Origin: an uncultured Rikenellaceae bacterium
Lineage (GTDB): Bacteria > Bacteroidota > Bacteroidia > Bacteroidales > Rikenellaceae
Length of the DNA: 64,000 nucleotides
Assembly: GCA_910577285.1 (NCBI GenBank)
Contig: CAJTLO010000001.1
Span: forward strand, 17,095 to 81,094
Reading direction: 5' to 3'
Positions 44,915 through 53,921 of the stretch are shown here, piece by piece. The notes beneath the pieces are model-generated. The model worked only from the letters and a program-made list of their open reading frames with translations. It searched no databases and had not been told where the DNA came from. Positions within the stretch are counted from its first letter, which is position 1. Every line of letters begins with the position of its first letter. The position numbers were made by a program, and so were the translations under genes.

Positions 44915-46198
44915 ATGAAGGAGGACGATATATTGCGTTTTGCGTGGCCGCAGCTCGCCGAGCATGCGGAGCGCGTGTTCCGGCTCGCGGACGGGGAGAT
45001 GCTGCGGATCGTGAGGGCGGGCGAGGAGGATGCCGGCAACGGGATTTACCGTTCCGCCGAAGTGGAGGTGGCGGGTGTGCGGCGTCGGGGCGACGTGATT
45101 TTCGGTGCAGGAGAGAGGGTGGAGGGCCGCTTGCCGGCTGCCCTCCGTTATGCCGTGCTTCAGGTGGTTTCCGGCCCTGCCGCGCCGCTTTACGATGCGC
45201 TGGGCGAACCGGTTCCGCAACTGGTCGTGAACCTTCCGCAGCGGTTGAAGGATGCGGTGGCTTCGCTCCGGGAGGGGGCCGGAAAGTACGAGTGCGGGGT
45301 ATGGCTCGGCGACGTGCCTCCGCCGCGGCGTGTCGCCTGGCTGGACCGGCTCGCCGTGGAGCGTCTCGACCGGAAGTGTCGCGAGGTGGCGGGGATATGG
45401 GAGGGTACCGGCGGCGATTGGGCGCAGACGTTGTACCTCATGTTGTTCCGTGCCATGGGCGGCAATCGCAACAGGGAGCCTTATGTCGCACTCGCCTCGC
45501 GTGCCACGTATCAGATGGTGCTCCGGGAGCGGGGCGATATCGAGTTGGTGGAGGCGTTGCTGCTGGGTACCGCCGGCTTGCTGGAGGGGTGCTATTTCGA
45601 CGACTACATCGCGCGGCTCCACGATCATTACCTCTATCTGGTGCGAAAATACGGAATCGTGCCCATGCGCTCCGGGGAGTGGAGCCGTGCGGGGATTCGG
45701 GCGCAGAACAAGCCCGTCATGCGGATCGTGCAGCTCGCCTCGTTCGTAGCCCGCAACGACTTTATGTTCGATCGGGCGATGGGGTGCCGGACGCGGGCGG
45801 ACGTGCATGCGCTTTTCGATGCCGAGGTGTTGGGCTACTGGGCCACGCACTATGTGCCCGACGGATCGGGCGACCGGTGTCCGCGGCACATCGGTGCGGA
45901 GAAGGCCGATCTGCTGGCCATCAATGCGCTGGTGCCGGTGATGTTCGCCTACGGGCAGGCCACTGGGAAGAGCGCCCTGAAAGATGCCGCCTTCGACCTG
46001 CTGGGCGATATTCCGCCCGAGAACAATACCGTCGTGCGCAGCTGGAGCGGAATGGGCGTTCCGGTGCGCAGCGCCCTCGATTCCCAGGCGTTGCTGCAAC
46101 TTCGGAACGAATATTGCAATAGGGGGCGGTGCACCGATTGCAGGGTCGGGAAAAGTATAATAAATAGGGGACAGGGGATTCCGTTTCCGATAAAATAG
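44915..46198 (+). CDS. DUF2851 family protein
   Basis: The 427-residue cytoplasmic protein matches DUF2851, a family found mainly in Bacteroidota with unknown function. The N terminus EDDILRFAWPQL and the C-terminal block (PENNTVVRSWSGMGV, then SALDSQALLQLRNEYC) are characteristic. The C terminus holds a cysteine cluster, CNRGRCTDCRVG, that could bind a metal. No signal peptide or membrane segment is visible. secA follows 37 bp downstream on the same strand, but a functional link is unproven. Confidence 0.88.
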   Translation: MKEDDILRFAWPQLAEHAERVFRLADGEMLRIVRAGEEDAGNGIYRSAEVEVAGVRRRGDVIFGAGERVEGRLPAALRYAVLQVVSGPAAPLYDALGEPVPQLVVNLPQRLKDAVASLREGAGKYECGVWLGDVPPPRRVAWLDRLAVERLDRKCREVAGIWEGTGGDWAQTLYLMLFRAMGGNRNREPYVALASRATYQMVLRERGDIELVEALLLGTAGLLEGCYFDDYIARLHDHYLYLVRKYGIVPMRSGEWSRAGIRAQNKPVMRIVQLASFVARNDFMFDRAMGCRTRADVHALFDAEVLGYWATHYVPDGSGDRCPRHIGAEKADLLAINALVPVMFAYGQATGKSALKDAAFDLLGDIPPENNTVVRSWSGMGVPVRSALDSQALLQLRNEYCNRGRCTDCRVGKSIINRGQGIPFPIK

Positions 46199-46235
46199 GT
46201 ATATTTACCGGCTCAACAGGAAACACGAGATAACG

Positions 46236-49200
46236 ATGGATATATTAACGAAAGTAATCAAGACATTTTTCGGGACCAAGAGCGACAAGGACCGCAAGGA
46301 GATCCAACCCTATGTGGACCGGATTCTCGCGCTCTACCCGCAGATAGACGCCTTGTCGAACGACGACCTGCGTGCCCGCAGCGCGGCCCTGCGTCGCGAT
46401 ATCGCGGAGACGATACGTCCCGACGAGGAGCGCATCGCCGAGCTGAAGGGGATACTCGAGCAGCCGGAAACCTCCCTGGAGGAGAAGGAGCGCCATTCGC
46501 GCGAGATTGACAGGCTCACCAAGGAGATCGACGAGAAGATCGAACGGAAGCTCGACGAGATACTTCCCGAGGCTTTCGCCATCATGAAGGCTACCGCCCA
46601 CCGTTTCGCGCAGAATCCCACCGTGGAGGTAACCGCCACGCAGTTCGACCGCGACCTGGCCGCACGCAAGGATTTCGTCACCATCGAGGGCGACAAGGCC
46701 GTCTACTCCAACAGTTGGCAGGCCGGAGGCAATACCGTCACCTGGGACATGGTGCATTACGACGTACAGCTTTTCGGCGGCGTCGTGCTCCACAAGGGGC
46801 GCATCGCCGAGATGGCGACCGGCGAGGGTAAGACGCTGGTGGCCACGCTTCCGGTATTCCTCAATGCCCTGGCCGGAAAGGGCGTGCATGTGGTGACGGT
46901 GAACGACTACCTGGCCCGCCGCGACTCGGAGTGGATGGGACCGATGTACGAGTTCCACGGTCTTTCGGTGGACTGCATCGACAACCATCAGCCCAACTCC
47001 GCCGCGCGCCGCAAGGCCTACATGGCCGACATTACCTTCGGTACGAACAACGAGTTCGGTTTCGACTACCTGAGGGACAACATGGCCATCCAGCCGCAGG
47101 ACCTGGTGCAGCGGAAACACCATTTCGCCATTGTGGACGAGGTGGACTCGGTGCTCATCGACGACGCCCGTACCCCGCTCATCATTTCGGGTCCCGTGCC
47201 CAAGGGCGACGACCAGCTCTTCGACCAGTACCGCGGCTTCATCGAGCAGCTCTACAACGTGCAGCGCACCTTCGTGAACGACCTGCTGGGCAAAGCCCGC
47301 AAGCTCATCGGCGAGGGGAAGACCGACGAGGGCGGCGTGCTGCTCTACCGTGCCCACAAGGGGTTGCCCAAATACAAACCGCTCATCAAGTTCCTCAGCG
47401 AGCCGGGCAACAAGGCCCTGATGCAGAAGGTGGAGAACATCTACATGCAGGACAACAACAGGCGCATGCCGGAGATCACCGACGAGCTTTTCTTCGTGAT
47501 CGACGAGAAGCTCAATTCGGTGGAACTCACCGATAAGGGCCACGAGTTCCTTGCCGGCAACGTCGGTGAAGACGGCTTTTTCGTGCTGCCCGACATCGGG
47601 GCTTCGGTGGCGGAGATCGAGAAGAGCGACCTGAGTGCCGAGGAGAAGACCGCCAAAAAGGACGAGCTCGTCAACGAGTATGCGGTGAAGTCCGAACGGG
47701 TGCATACCATCAACCAGTTGCTCAAGGCCTACAGCATGTTCGAGAAGGACGTGGAGTACGTCGTGATCGACAATAAAGTGAAGATCGTGGACGAGCAGAC
47801 GGGCCGTATCATGGAGGGGCGCCGCTACTCCGACGGTCTGCATCAGGCCATCGAGGCCAAGGAGCGCGTCAAGGTGGAGGCCGCGACGCAGACCTTCGCG
47901 ACCATCACCCTGCAGAACTACTTCCGCATGTACCACAAGCTGGCCGGTATGACCGGTACGGCCGAAACGGAAGCGAGCGAATTCTGGAGCATCTACAAGC
48001 TCGACGTCGTGGCCATCCCCACCAACCGACCGGTGATCCGCGAGGACAGGGACGACAAGATATACAAGACCAAGCGCGAGAAGTACAACGCCGTGGTGGA
48101 GGAGATCGTTTCCCTCGTCGCACAGGGCAGGCCGGTGCTCGTGGGTACCACCTCGGTGGAGGTATCCGAGCTCCTGAGCCGTGTGCTCAAGTTGCGCGGC
48201 ATCAAGCACAATGTGCTGAACGCCAAACACCACCAGCAGGAGGCGCAGGTGGTGGCCGAGGCGGGGCGTGCCGGACAGGTGACCATCGCCACCAATATGG
48301 CGGGTCGCGGTACCGACATCAAGCTGACGCCGGAGGTGAAGGCGGCGGGCGGTCTGGCGATCGTGGGTACCGAACGCCACGAGTCGCGCCGTGTGGACCG
48401 CCAGTTGCGCGGGCGTGCGGGTCGTCAGGGCGACCCCGGTTCGTCGCAGTTCTTCGTATCGTTGGAGGACGACCTCATGCGTCTGTTCGGTTCGGAGCGC
48501 ATCGCCTCCATGATGGACCGCATGGGACTGAAGGATGGCGAGGAGATCCAGGCCGGCATGATGACCAAGGCCATCGAGCGTGCGCAGAAGAAGGTCGAGG
48601 AGAACAACTTCGGTATCCGTAAGCGCCTGCTCGAATACGACGACGTGATGAATTCCCAGCGAACGGTGATCTACTCCCGTCGTCGCAACGCGTTGGCCGG
48701 GGAGCGGATCGACATCGACCGCAACAACATCGTGCTCGACTTCGCCGAAACTTTCGTGGAGAACTTCGGCGAGGCCGGTTTCGAGGAGTTCGGCGTCGAG
48801 CTGATACGCCAGGTGGCCGTACAGCCCTCGTTCGACGAACAGACCTTTGCCGCCGCAGGGAAAGAGAAGCTCGTGGAGCTGATTGCCGCCGACCTCAACG
48901 ACGCCTTCGAGCGCCGTGCGCAATCGGTGGCCGCTACCGCACTCCCCGTGCTGAGGCAGGTGTACGAGAAGCAGGGCGATCAGGTGGAGAATATCTACGT
49001 TCCCATCACCAACGGCAAGTTGGTCTACAATGTGCCCGTCAACCTGCGCAAAGCGCTCGACAGCAACGGTGCGGAGATCTATAAGATGTTCACCAAGATC
49101 GTGATGCTCACTACGATCGACGACAACTGGCGCGACCATCTGCGGCAGATGGACGATTTGCGGCAGAGTGTGCAGAACGCCTCCTACGAGCAGAAAGACC

Positions 49201-49532
49201 CGCTGTTGATCTATAAGCTCGAATCCTACAACCTCTTCAGCGCCATGCTCGAGAAGAGCAACCGCGACGAACTTTCGATACTCAACAAGGGGTATATCCC
49301 GATGCGTGAGAATGCGGAGGAGCGGGTGCGTCAGAACAGGCCGCAGCAGCAGGAGCGTCCGAAAGTGGACGTATCCAAGCTCCAGGCCTCCCGGATGCAG
49401 GCCGCAGCGGCGGCGGGACAGGGCGACAAGAGCGTTCCGGCTCCCGTGCACGTAGAGAAGAAGGTGGGCCGTAACGAACCCTGTCCGTGCGGCAGCGGTA
49501 AGAAGTACAAGAACTGCCACGGAGCTTCGTAG
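46236..49532 (+). CDS. secA: Preprotein translocase ATPase SecA
   Basis: The 1098-residue motor drives Sec-dependent protein export. It shows Walker A EMATGEGKTLVATLP, Walker B VDEVDSVLIDDARTP, the preprotein cross-linking domain, the second helicase half (NMAGRGTDIKLTPEVK, RRVDRQLRGRAGRQGDPGSS), and the C-terminal zinc SEC-C motif GRNEPCPCGSGKKYKNCHG. It is longer than E. coli SecA (901) owing to insertions in the first half, as is normal in Bacteroidota. Start and end agree with the family. Confidence 0.97.
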   Translation: MDILTKVIKTFFGTKSDKDRKEIQPYVDRILALYPQIDALSNDDLRARSAALRRDIAETIRPDEERIAELKGILEQPETSLEEKERHSREIDRLTKEIDEKIERKLDEILPEAFAIMKATAHRFAQNPTVEVTATQFDRDLAARKDFVTIEGDKAVYSNSWQAGGNTVTWDMVHYDVQLFGGVVLHKGRIAEMATGEGKTLVATLPVFLNALAGKGVHVVTVNDYLARRDSEWMGPMYEFHGLSVDCIDNHQPNSAARRKAYMADITFGTNNEFGFDYLRDNMAIQPQDLVQRKHHFAIVDEVDSVLIDDARTPLIISGPVPKGDDQLFDQYRGFIEQLYNVQRTFVNDLLGKARKLIGEGKTDEGGVLLYRAHKGLPKYKPLIKFLSEPGNKALMQKVENIYMQDNNRRMPEITDELFFVIDEKLNSVELTDKGHEFLAGNVGEDGFFVLPDIGASVAEIEKSDLSAEEKTAKKDELVNEYAVKSERVHTINQLLKAYSMFEKDVEYVVIDNKVKIVDEQTGRIMEGRRYSDGLHQAIEAKERVKVEAATQTFATITLQNYFRMYHKLAGMTGTAETEASEFWSIYKLDVVAIPTNRPVIREDRDDKIYKTKREKYNAVVEEIVSLVAQGRPVLVGTTSVEVSELLSRVLKLRGIKHNVLNAKHHQQEAQVVAEAGRAGQVTIATNMAGRGTDIKLTPEVKAAGGLAIVGTERHESRRVDRQLRGRAGRQGDPGSSQFFVSLEDDLMRLFGSERIASMMDRMGLKDGEEIQAGMMTKAIERAQKKVEENNFGIRKRLLEYDDVMNSQRTVIYSRRRNALAGERIDIDRNNIVLDFAETFVENFGEAGFEEFGVELIRQVAVQPSFDEQTFAAAGKEKLVELIAADLNDAFERRAQSVAATALPVLRQVYEKQGDQVENIYVPITNGKLVYNVPVNLRKALDSNGAEIYKMFTKIVMLTTIDDNWRDHLRQMDDLRQSVQNASYEQKDPLLIYKLESYNLFSAMLEKSNRDELSILNKGYIPMRENAEERVRQNRPQQQERPKVDVSKLQASRMQAAAAAGQGDKSVPAPVHVEKKVGRNEPCPCGSGKKYKNCHGAS

Positions 49533-49588
49533 CGTTCTTCTCCTCTCCGCAAGGGCATGAGAGTCTGCGGAGAGAAATATTGAATCGA

Positions 49589-49628
49589 GCGAGCCGCCGG
49601 AACATCGTAAGATGTTCCGGCGGCTCGC
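49589..49628 (+). terminator. Terminator of secA
   Basis: An 18-bp perfect stem (49589-49606 with 49611-49628, loop GTAA) lies 57 bp past the secA stop; only TT follows. The spacer from here to 50103 contains no recognisable gene, only a short CGT-triplet run near 49952-49967. Confidence 0.8.
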
Positions 49629-50099
49629 TTTGATGTCTCGGTTGCCCGGGGGGGATGGATGGTGGGAGCGGGAAGGTCGGCGAGGGGATCCCCGCCGGTT
49701 TTCCGGACTCCTGCTTTCCTTTGCGGAAGGGACGTTTTTGGCGTGGCGGTTTGTGGCCCGGCGGAAGGGGGCCGTGCAGGGGGCGTTATCGGCGGTGGGG
49801 CTTCCGCCCAAATTCATGGCATACGCTCCGTAGCCGGCTGTCCGGGCGAGCGTCGACATCGGTTCCGCCTCTTCGCTTCCGCGCGGCTCGGTGGACTGTG
49901 CCGCGGTGCGTGCCGTGACGGCCTTCAGCAGCAGACAGCACAGCAGGAACGTCGTCGTCGTCGTCTTTCGTATGAGGATGTCGGAAGCGGACGCATGGTA
50001 CCTATCCTGTATGGACGAAGATAGGTATATGCTTTTACGGCATCGGTCTTTCGCCTGAGGAAAGCATGTCGGAGAAGGGTGGCGAAGGGCAACCGGGGA

Positions 50100-50142
50100 G
50101 AAAACGAACGAGGGCGGAACATCGTGTTCCGCCCTCGTTCGT
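50100..50142 (-). terminator. Terminator of the DUF349-pyrG-yidC operon
   Basis: An 18-bp perfect stem (50104-50121 with 50125-50142, loop TCG) is followed on the minus strand by TTTT, just beyond the yidC stop. Confidence 0.9.
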
Positions 50143-50157
50143 AGCCTCATGCCTCCG

Positions 50158-52161
50158 CTAACGGCGTTTCTTGGGAGGCTGGTTTTTGGTGCTTTGCGGT
50201 TTGGCCGTGTGCGCCTTCTGGCTGCCGCCGTACGCCTTCTGTTGCTGCTGGCGCTGCATCTGCTGCTGTTGGCGAAGGGCCTCTTCATAGCGCATCTGCC
50301 ATTTGCTCTTCTTTTTGGTCGCTGCGTTGCGTTCGGCCTTCGCTGCGTTGCTTTGCAGTTTGGCAAGGAGCTTCTCCTCGTTCACCGAGTAGCGGATGAT
50401 GTACATGATCAGCATCGTGAACAACTGCGAGAGCAGGTAGTAGTAGGTCAGACCGCTGGCGTAGCTGTTGAACCAGCAGAGCATCATGATAGGCATCAGA
50501 TAGAGGGTCATGAACTTCATACCGGCCATCTGCGGACCTGCCGATGCGGTCTGCTTGTAGGTCATGCGCGAATAGAAGAACAGAGCCAGCGCCATGAGCA
50601 GGGTGAACAGGCTCACGTGGTCGCCGTAGAAGGGGATCTTGAAGGGCAGCTGCAATACGCTGTCGTAGGAGGAGAGGTCCTCGGCCCACAGGAAGCGCTG
50701 GCCGCGCAGCTCGATGGAGGCCGGCAGGAAGCGGAACATCGCGATGAGGATGGGCATCTGGATCAGCATCGGGATGCAGCCTCCCATGGGACTCACGCCG
50801 CTTTTGCGGTAGAGCTCCATGACCGCCTGCTGTTTGCGGAGCGCATCTTCCTGGTTGGGATAGCGTTCGTTGATCTCGTTGAGCTGCGGTTGGAGTACCC
50901 GCATCTTTGCGGTCGACATGTACGACTTGTAGGTCAGCGGCAGGATGATCAGTTTGATGATGATCGTCAGGATCAGGATGATGATACCGTAATTCCGGAT
51001 AAATTTGCTGAGCCAGTTGAATACGTTGATCGTCAAACCGGTATTGATCCAGCTGATGAGGCTTCCGCCCAGCGGAATGACCTTCTCCAGCTTCAGCCCG
51101 TAGGAGTGCATGATGGTGTACTGGTTGGGGCCGAAGTAGTATTGGAAGCGGTATTCGTTCTGGTTGGGATGGTAGGGGACGGAGAAGGTCGCCGAGAACT
51201 CCTTGATCTCGCCCGTGCCCTCTTTCCGGGTGTCGAAGCCCACTGCGTCCGCCGTGAACTCTTCCCGTGCGATGAGTACCGATGAGAAGAACTGCTGCTT
51301 GAAGCTCACCCAGTCGACCTTGGTCTTGATCTCCTTTCCGCGTTTCCCTTCGGATGCGCCGAGCTGTTCGATCTTTTTCGCATCGGGATAGCGGTAGGCG
51401 AGGGTGGTGTTCATGTTCTCGTACTTGTATCCCTTTTCGTTCTGGAGCGTGGTGGCTCCCCAGTCGAAGTTGAAGAAGGTGAGGTTGGAGGTGTACTCCT
51501 GCATGCCGATGAAACGGATGTCGAAATCGACCATGTAGTCGTCCGGCCGGAGCGTGTAGACATACTCGATGGCTGCGCCCTTCTCCGCGTCGACCGGCAG
51601 CCGCAGATGCAGACTCTCCGCATAACCTCCTTCGGGCAGGGGCGTGCGGGTGGTCTCGGTTTCGGTGAATACGTAGTCCGCCGTGTTCAGTTGGGCGAAA
51701 TTGTAGGCCCGCTTGATGAAGAGTTCCATGTCGAATCGGGCGGACCCTTCCTTGTAGATCATCAGCGGTTGGCCGTCGTAGCGTTTGTAGTTTTTCAGTT
51801 CGACGTTGGCGACGGTCGCTCCCTTCGAGGAGATCCACACCTTGATCAGGTCGTTCTCGAGGGTGTAGGTACGGGCTTCGGCACGCGATGCGTCCACGAG
51901 CGATGTTCCTATGTTGGCGATGAGCAGGGAGTCCTGTTTCGCCTGTTCGGCTTCCCGGGCCAGGAGCGCGTCGCGGACCTCTTTGCCCGTATCGCTCAGG
52001 GGTACCTCTTCGATGTATCGTTCGGGGTGCTCGATGCGGGCGATGGAGTCGGCCCTAAGCAGTTCCTGCTGGTATTTGGCGGCTTGTTTGGAGTTGTAGA
52101 ATACGTATCCGAACAGGATGAGGCCGACTATCAGCAGTCCGATGAGTGTCTTTTTATCCAT
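50158..52161 (-). CDS. yidC: Membrane protein insertase YidC
   Basis: The 667-residue protein inserts and folds inner-membrane proteins. It begins with a signal-anchor (LIGLLIVGLILFGYVFYNS). The large periplasmic domain of Gram-negative YidC (about residues 85-350) follows, then the conserved five-helix core with the hydrophilic-groove arginine region (YKSYMSTAKMRVLQPQ) and GCIPMLIQMPILIAMFRFL. The tail is basic and glutamine-rich (QQQQMQRQQQQKAYGG), suited to ribosome contact. It is the last gene of a minus-strand run after pyrG. Confidence 0.96.
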   Translation of the reverse strand: MDKKTLIGLLIVGLILFGYVFYNSKQAAKYQQELLRADSIARIEHPERYIEEVPLSDTGKEVRDALLAREAEQAKQDSLLIANIGTSLVDASRAEARTYTLENDLIKVWISSKGATVANVELKNYKRYDGQPLMIYKEGSARFDMELFIKRAYNFAQLNTADYVFTETETTRTPLPEGGYAESLHLRLPVDAEKGAAIEYVYTLRPDDYMVDFDIRFIGMQEYTSNLTFFNFDWGATTLQNEKGYKYENMNTTLAYRYPDAKKIEQLGASEGKRGKEIKTKVDWVSFKQQFFSSVLIAREEFTADAVGFDTRKEGTGEIKEFSATFSVPYHPNQNEYRFQYYFGPNQYTIMHSYGLKLEKVIPLGGSLISWINTGLTINVFNWLSKFIRNYGIIILILTIIIKLIILPLTYKSYMSTAKMRVLQPQLNEINERYPNQEDALRKQQAVMELYRKSGVSPMGGCIPMLIQMPILIAMFRFLPASIELRGQRFLWAEDLSSYDSVLQLPFKIPFYGDHVSLFTLLMALALFFYSRMTYKQTASAGPQMAGMKFMTLYLMPIMMLCWFNSYASGLTYYYLLSQLFTMLIMYIIRYSVNEEKLLAKLQSNAAKAERNAATKKKSKWQMRYEEALRQQQQMQRQQQQKAYGGSQKAHTAKPQSTKNQPPKKRR

Positions 52162-52245
52162 TCTTGCTGTTTCGTGTTTGAGTAACGTTGGTGCGGAACC
52201 CGGTCCGCAGGGTTATACATTGGAATCTTGTTCCGGCGCGGACTC

Positions 52246-52273
52246 TCTGCGATCGGCCGGAGCCGATCGCAGA
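52246..52273. promoter_or_regulatory. Hairpin between pyrG and yidC
   Basis: TCTGCGATCGG pairs with CCGATCGCAGA (loop CCGGAG) in the 129-bp gap between pyrG and yidC. It has no T-run on the minus strand, so it may be an mRNA processing or stability element rather than a terminator. Confidence 0.45.
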
Positions 52274-52290
52274 CGGGTCCGAAAGCCCGG

Positions 52291-53919
52291 TCAGGCCTTC
52301 CGGTCGTCGTAGGCTACCGCCGCTGCGACGAATGCCCGGAAGAGCGGGTGCGGTCTGCCGACCGTACTTTTGTATTCCGGATGGTACTGTACGCCGATGA
52401 ACCACGGGTGGCCCTCCAGCTCGACCGCTTCGACGAGCCCCGAATCGGGGTTGATCCCCACGGGCAGCAGGCCTGCTTGGCGGAAATTCTCGATGTAGTC
52501 GTTGTTGAATTCGTAGCGGTGGCGGTGGCGTTCGTGGATCAGTTCCGCGGAGTAGGCGTCGTAGAGCTTCGAGGGGTGTGCGATGCGGCACGGATAGGCT
52601 CCCAGCCGCATGGTGCCCCCTTTCTCCATGATTCCTTTCTGTTCTTCCATCAGGTCGATGACCGGGTGGGAGGTCTTGCGCATCTCGGCCGAATCGGCGT
52701 CTTCGAAGCCCAATACGTTCCGGGCGAACTCGATCACGGCGCACTGCATGCCCAGACAGATGCCCAGGAACGGAATCCCGTTCTCTCGGGCGTAACGGAC
52801 GGCTGTGATCTTCCCCTCGATGCCGCGGTTGCCGAATCCGGGAGCCACGAGGATACCGCTCATCTGCGAGAGTGCATCGCCCACGTTCTCCGGAGTGAGC
52901 ATCTCGGAGTTGACATACGTGAGCTTCACGTGTACGTGGTTGGCCGCACCGGCGTGTACGAAGGATTCCACGATGGATTTGTAGGCGTCCGGCAGTTCGG
53001 TGTATTTGCCCACGAGGGCGATCTGCACCGTCCGGTCGTAATGTTTGACCTTGTTTACGAACTCTTCCCACTCCTTCAGGTCGGGTTCGCGGTCCATGGG
53101 CAGGTCGAGCTTTTCGAGTACCGTTTCGTCCAGGTGTTGGGCGTGCATCCGCAGGGGCACCTCGTAGATGGTCGGCACGTCGATGGATTCGATCACCGCC
53201 TTGGGCTCCACATTGCAGAAGAGAGCCACCTTGCGGCGGATATCCTGGCCCAGCTCCTTTTCCGTACGCAGCACGAGGATGTCGGGCTGGAGTCCGTTCT
53301 CCAGCATCATTTTGACCGAATGCTGGGTGGGTTTGGTCTTCAGCTCGCCCGACGCGGACATGTAGGGCACGAGCGTGAGGTGCACCACGGCCGAGTTCCG
53401 CAGGCCGAGTTCGTAGCGGAGCTGGCGTACCGCCTCGATGTAGGGCAGCGATTCGATGTCGCCCACTGTACCGCCCACCTCGGTGATGACCACGTCGTAC
53501 TCCTTTTTGCTGCCGAGCATCTTGATGCGGCGTTTGATCTCGTCGGTGATGTGGGGTACGACCTGTACCGTTTTGCCGAGGAAGTCGCCGCGGCGCTCTT
53601 TGTTGATTACCGTCTGGTAGATCTTGCCCGTGGTGACGTTGTTGGCCTTGGACGTGGTGATGGAGGTGAAACGCTCGTAGTGTCCCAGGTCGAGGTCGGT
53701 TTCGGCGCCGTCTTCGGTGACGTAGCATTCGCCGTGTTCGTAGGGGTTGAGCGTTCCCGGGTCCACGTTGATGTACGGGTCGAGTTTCTGTATGGTCACC
53801 GAGTAGCCGCGGGCCTGAAGCAGCCGTGCGATGGACGATGAAATGATCCCTTTTCCGAGGGACGACGCCACGCCCCCCGTGACGAAGATGTACTTGGTCG
53901 GTGTATTGTTCTCAGCCAT
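52291..53919 (-). CDS. pyrG: CTP synthase
   Basis: The 542-residue enzyme aminates UTP to CTP. The N-terminal synthetase domain starts TKYIFVTGGVASSLGKGI and has DPYINVDPGTLNPYEHGE. The C-terminal glutaminase has the nucleophile cysteine in GICLGMQCAVIEFARN and the histidine in VQYHPEYKS. It starts two bases after the DUF349 stop, so the two genes are tightly linked. It uses the UTP made by the pyr operon 33 kb away. Confidence 0.97.
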   Translation of the reverse strand: MAENNTPTKYIFVTGGVASSLGKGIISSSIARLLQARGYSVTIQKLDPYINVDPGTLNPYEHGECYVTEDGAETDLDLGHYERFTSITTSKANNVTTGKIYQTVINKERRGDFLGKTVQVVPHITDEIKRRIKMLGSKKEYDVVITEVGGTVGDIESLPYIEAVRQLRYELGLRNSAVVHLTLVPYMSASGELKTKPTQHSVKMMLENGLQPDILVLRTEKELGQDIRRKVALFCNVEPKAVIESIDVPTIYEVPLRMHAQHLDETVLEKLDLPMDREPDLKEWEEFVNKVKHYDRTVQIALVGKYTELPDAYKSIVESFVHAGAANHVHVKLTYVNSEMLTPENVGDALSQMSGILVAPGFGNRGIEGKITAVRYARENGIPFLGICLGMQCAVIEFARNVLGFEDADSAEMRKTSHPVIDLMEEQKGIMEKGGTMRLGAYPCRIAHPSKLYDAYSAELIHERHRHRYEFNNDYIENFRQAGLLPVGINPDSGLVEAVELEGHPWFIGVQYHPEYKSTVGRPHPLFRAFVAAAVAYDDRKA

Positions 53920-53921
53920 GA

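Noticed and set aside
49952..49967. CGT-triplet microsatellite
   Set aside because: It is too short and lies in a gene-free spacer; probably chance.
46245..50366. 1373-codon minus-strand open frame opposite secA
   Set aside because: It is a shadow of secA and of the following spacer; it crosses the yidC end and a terminator.
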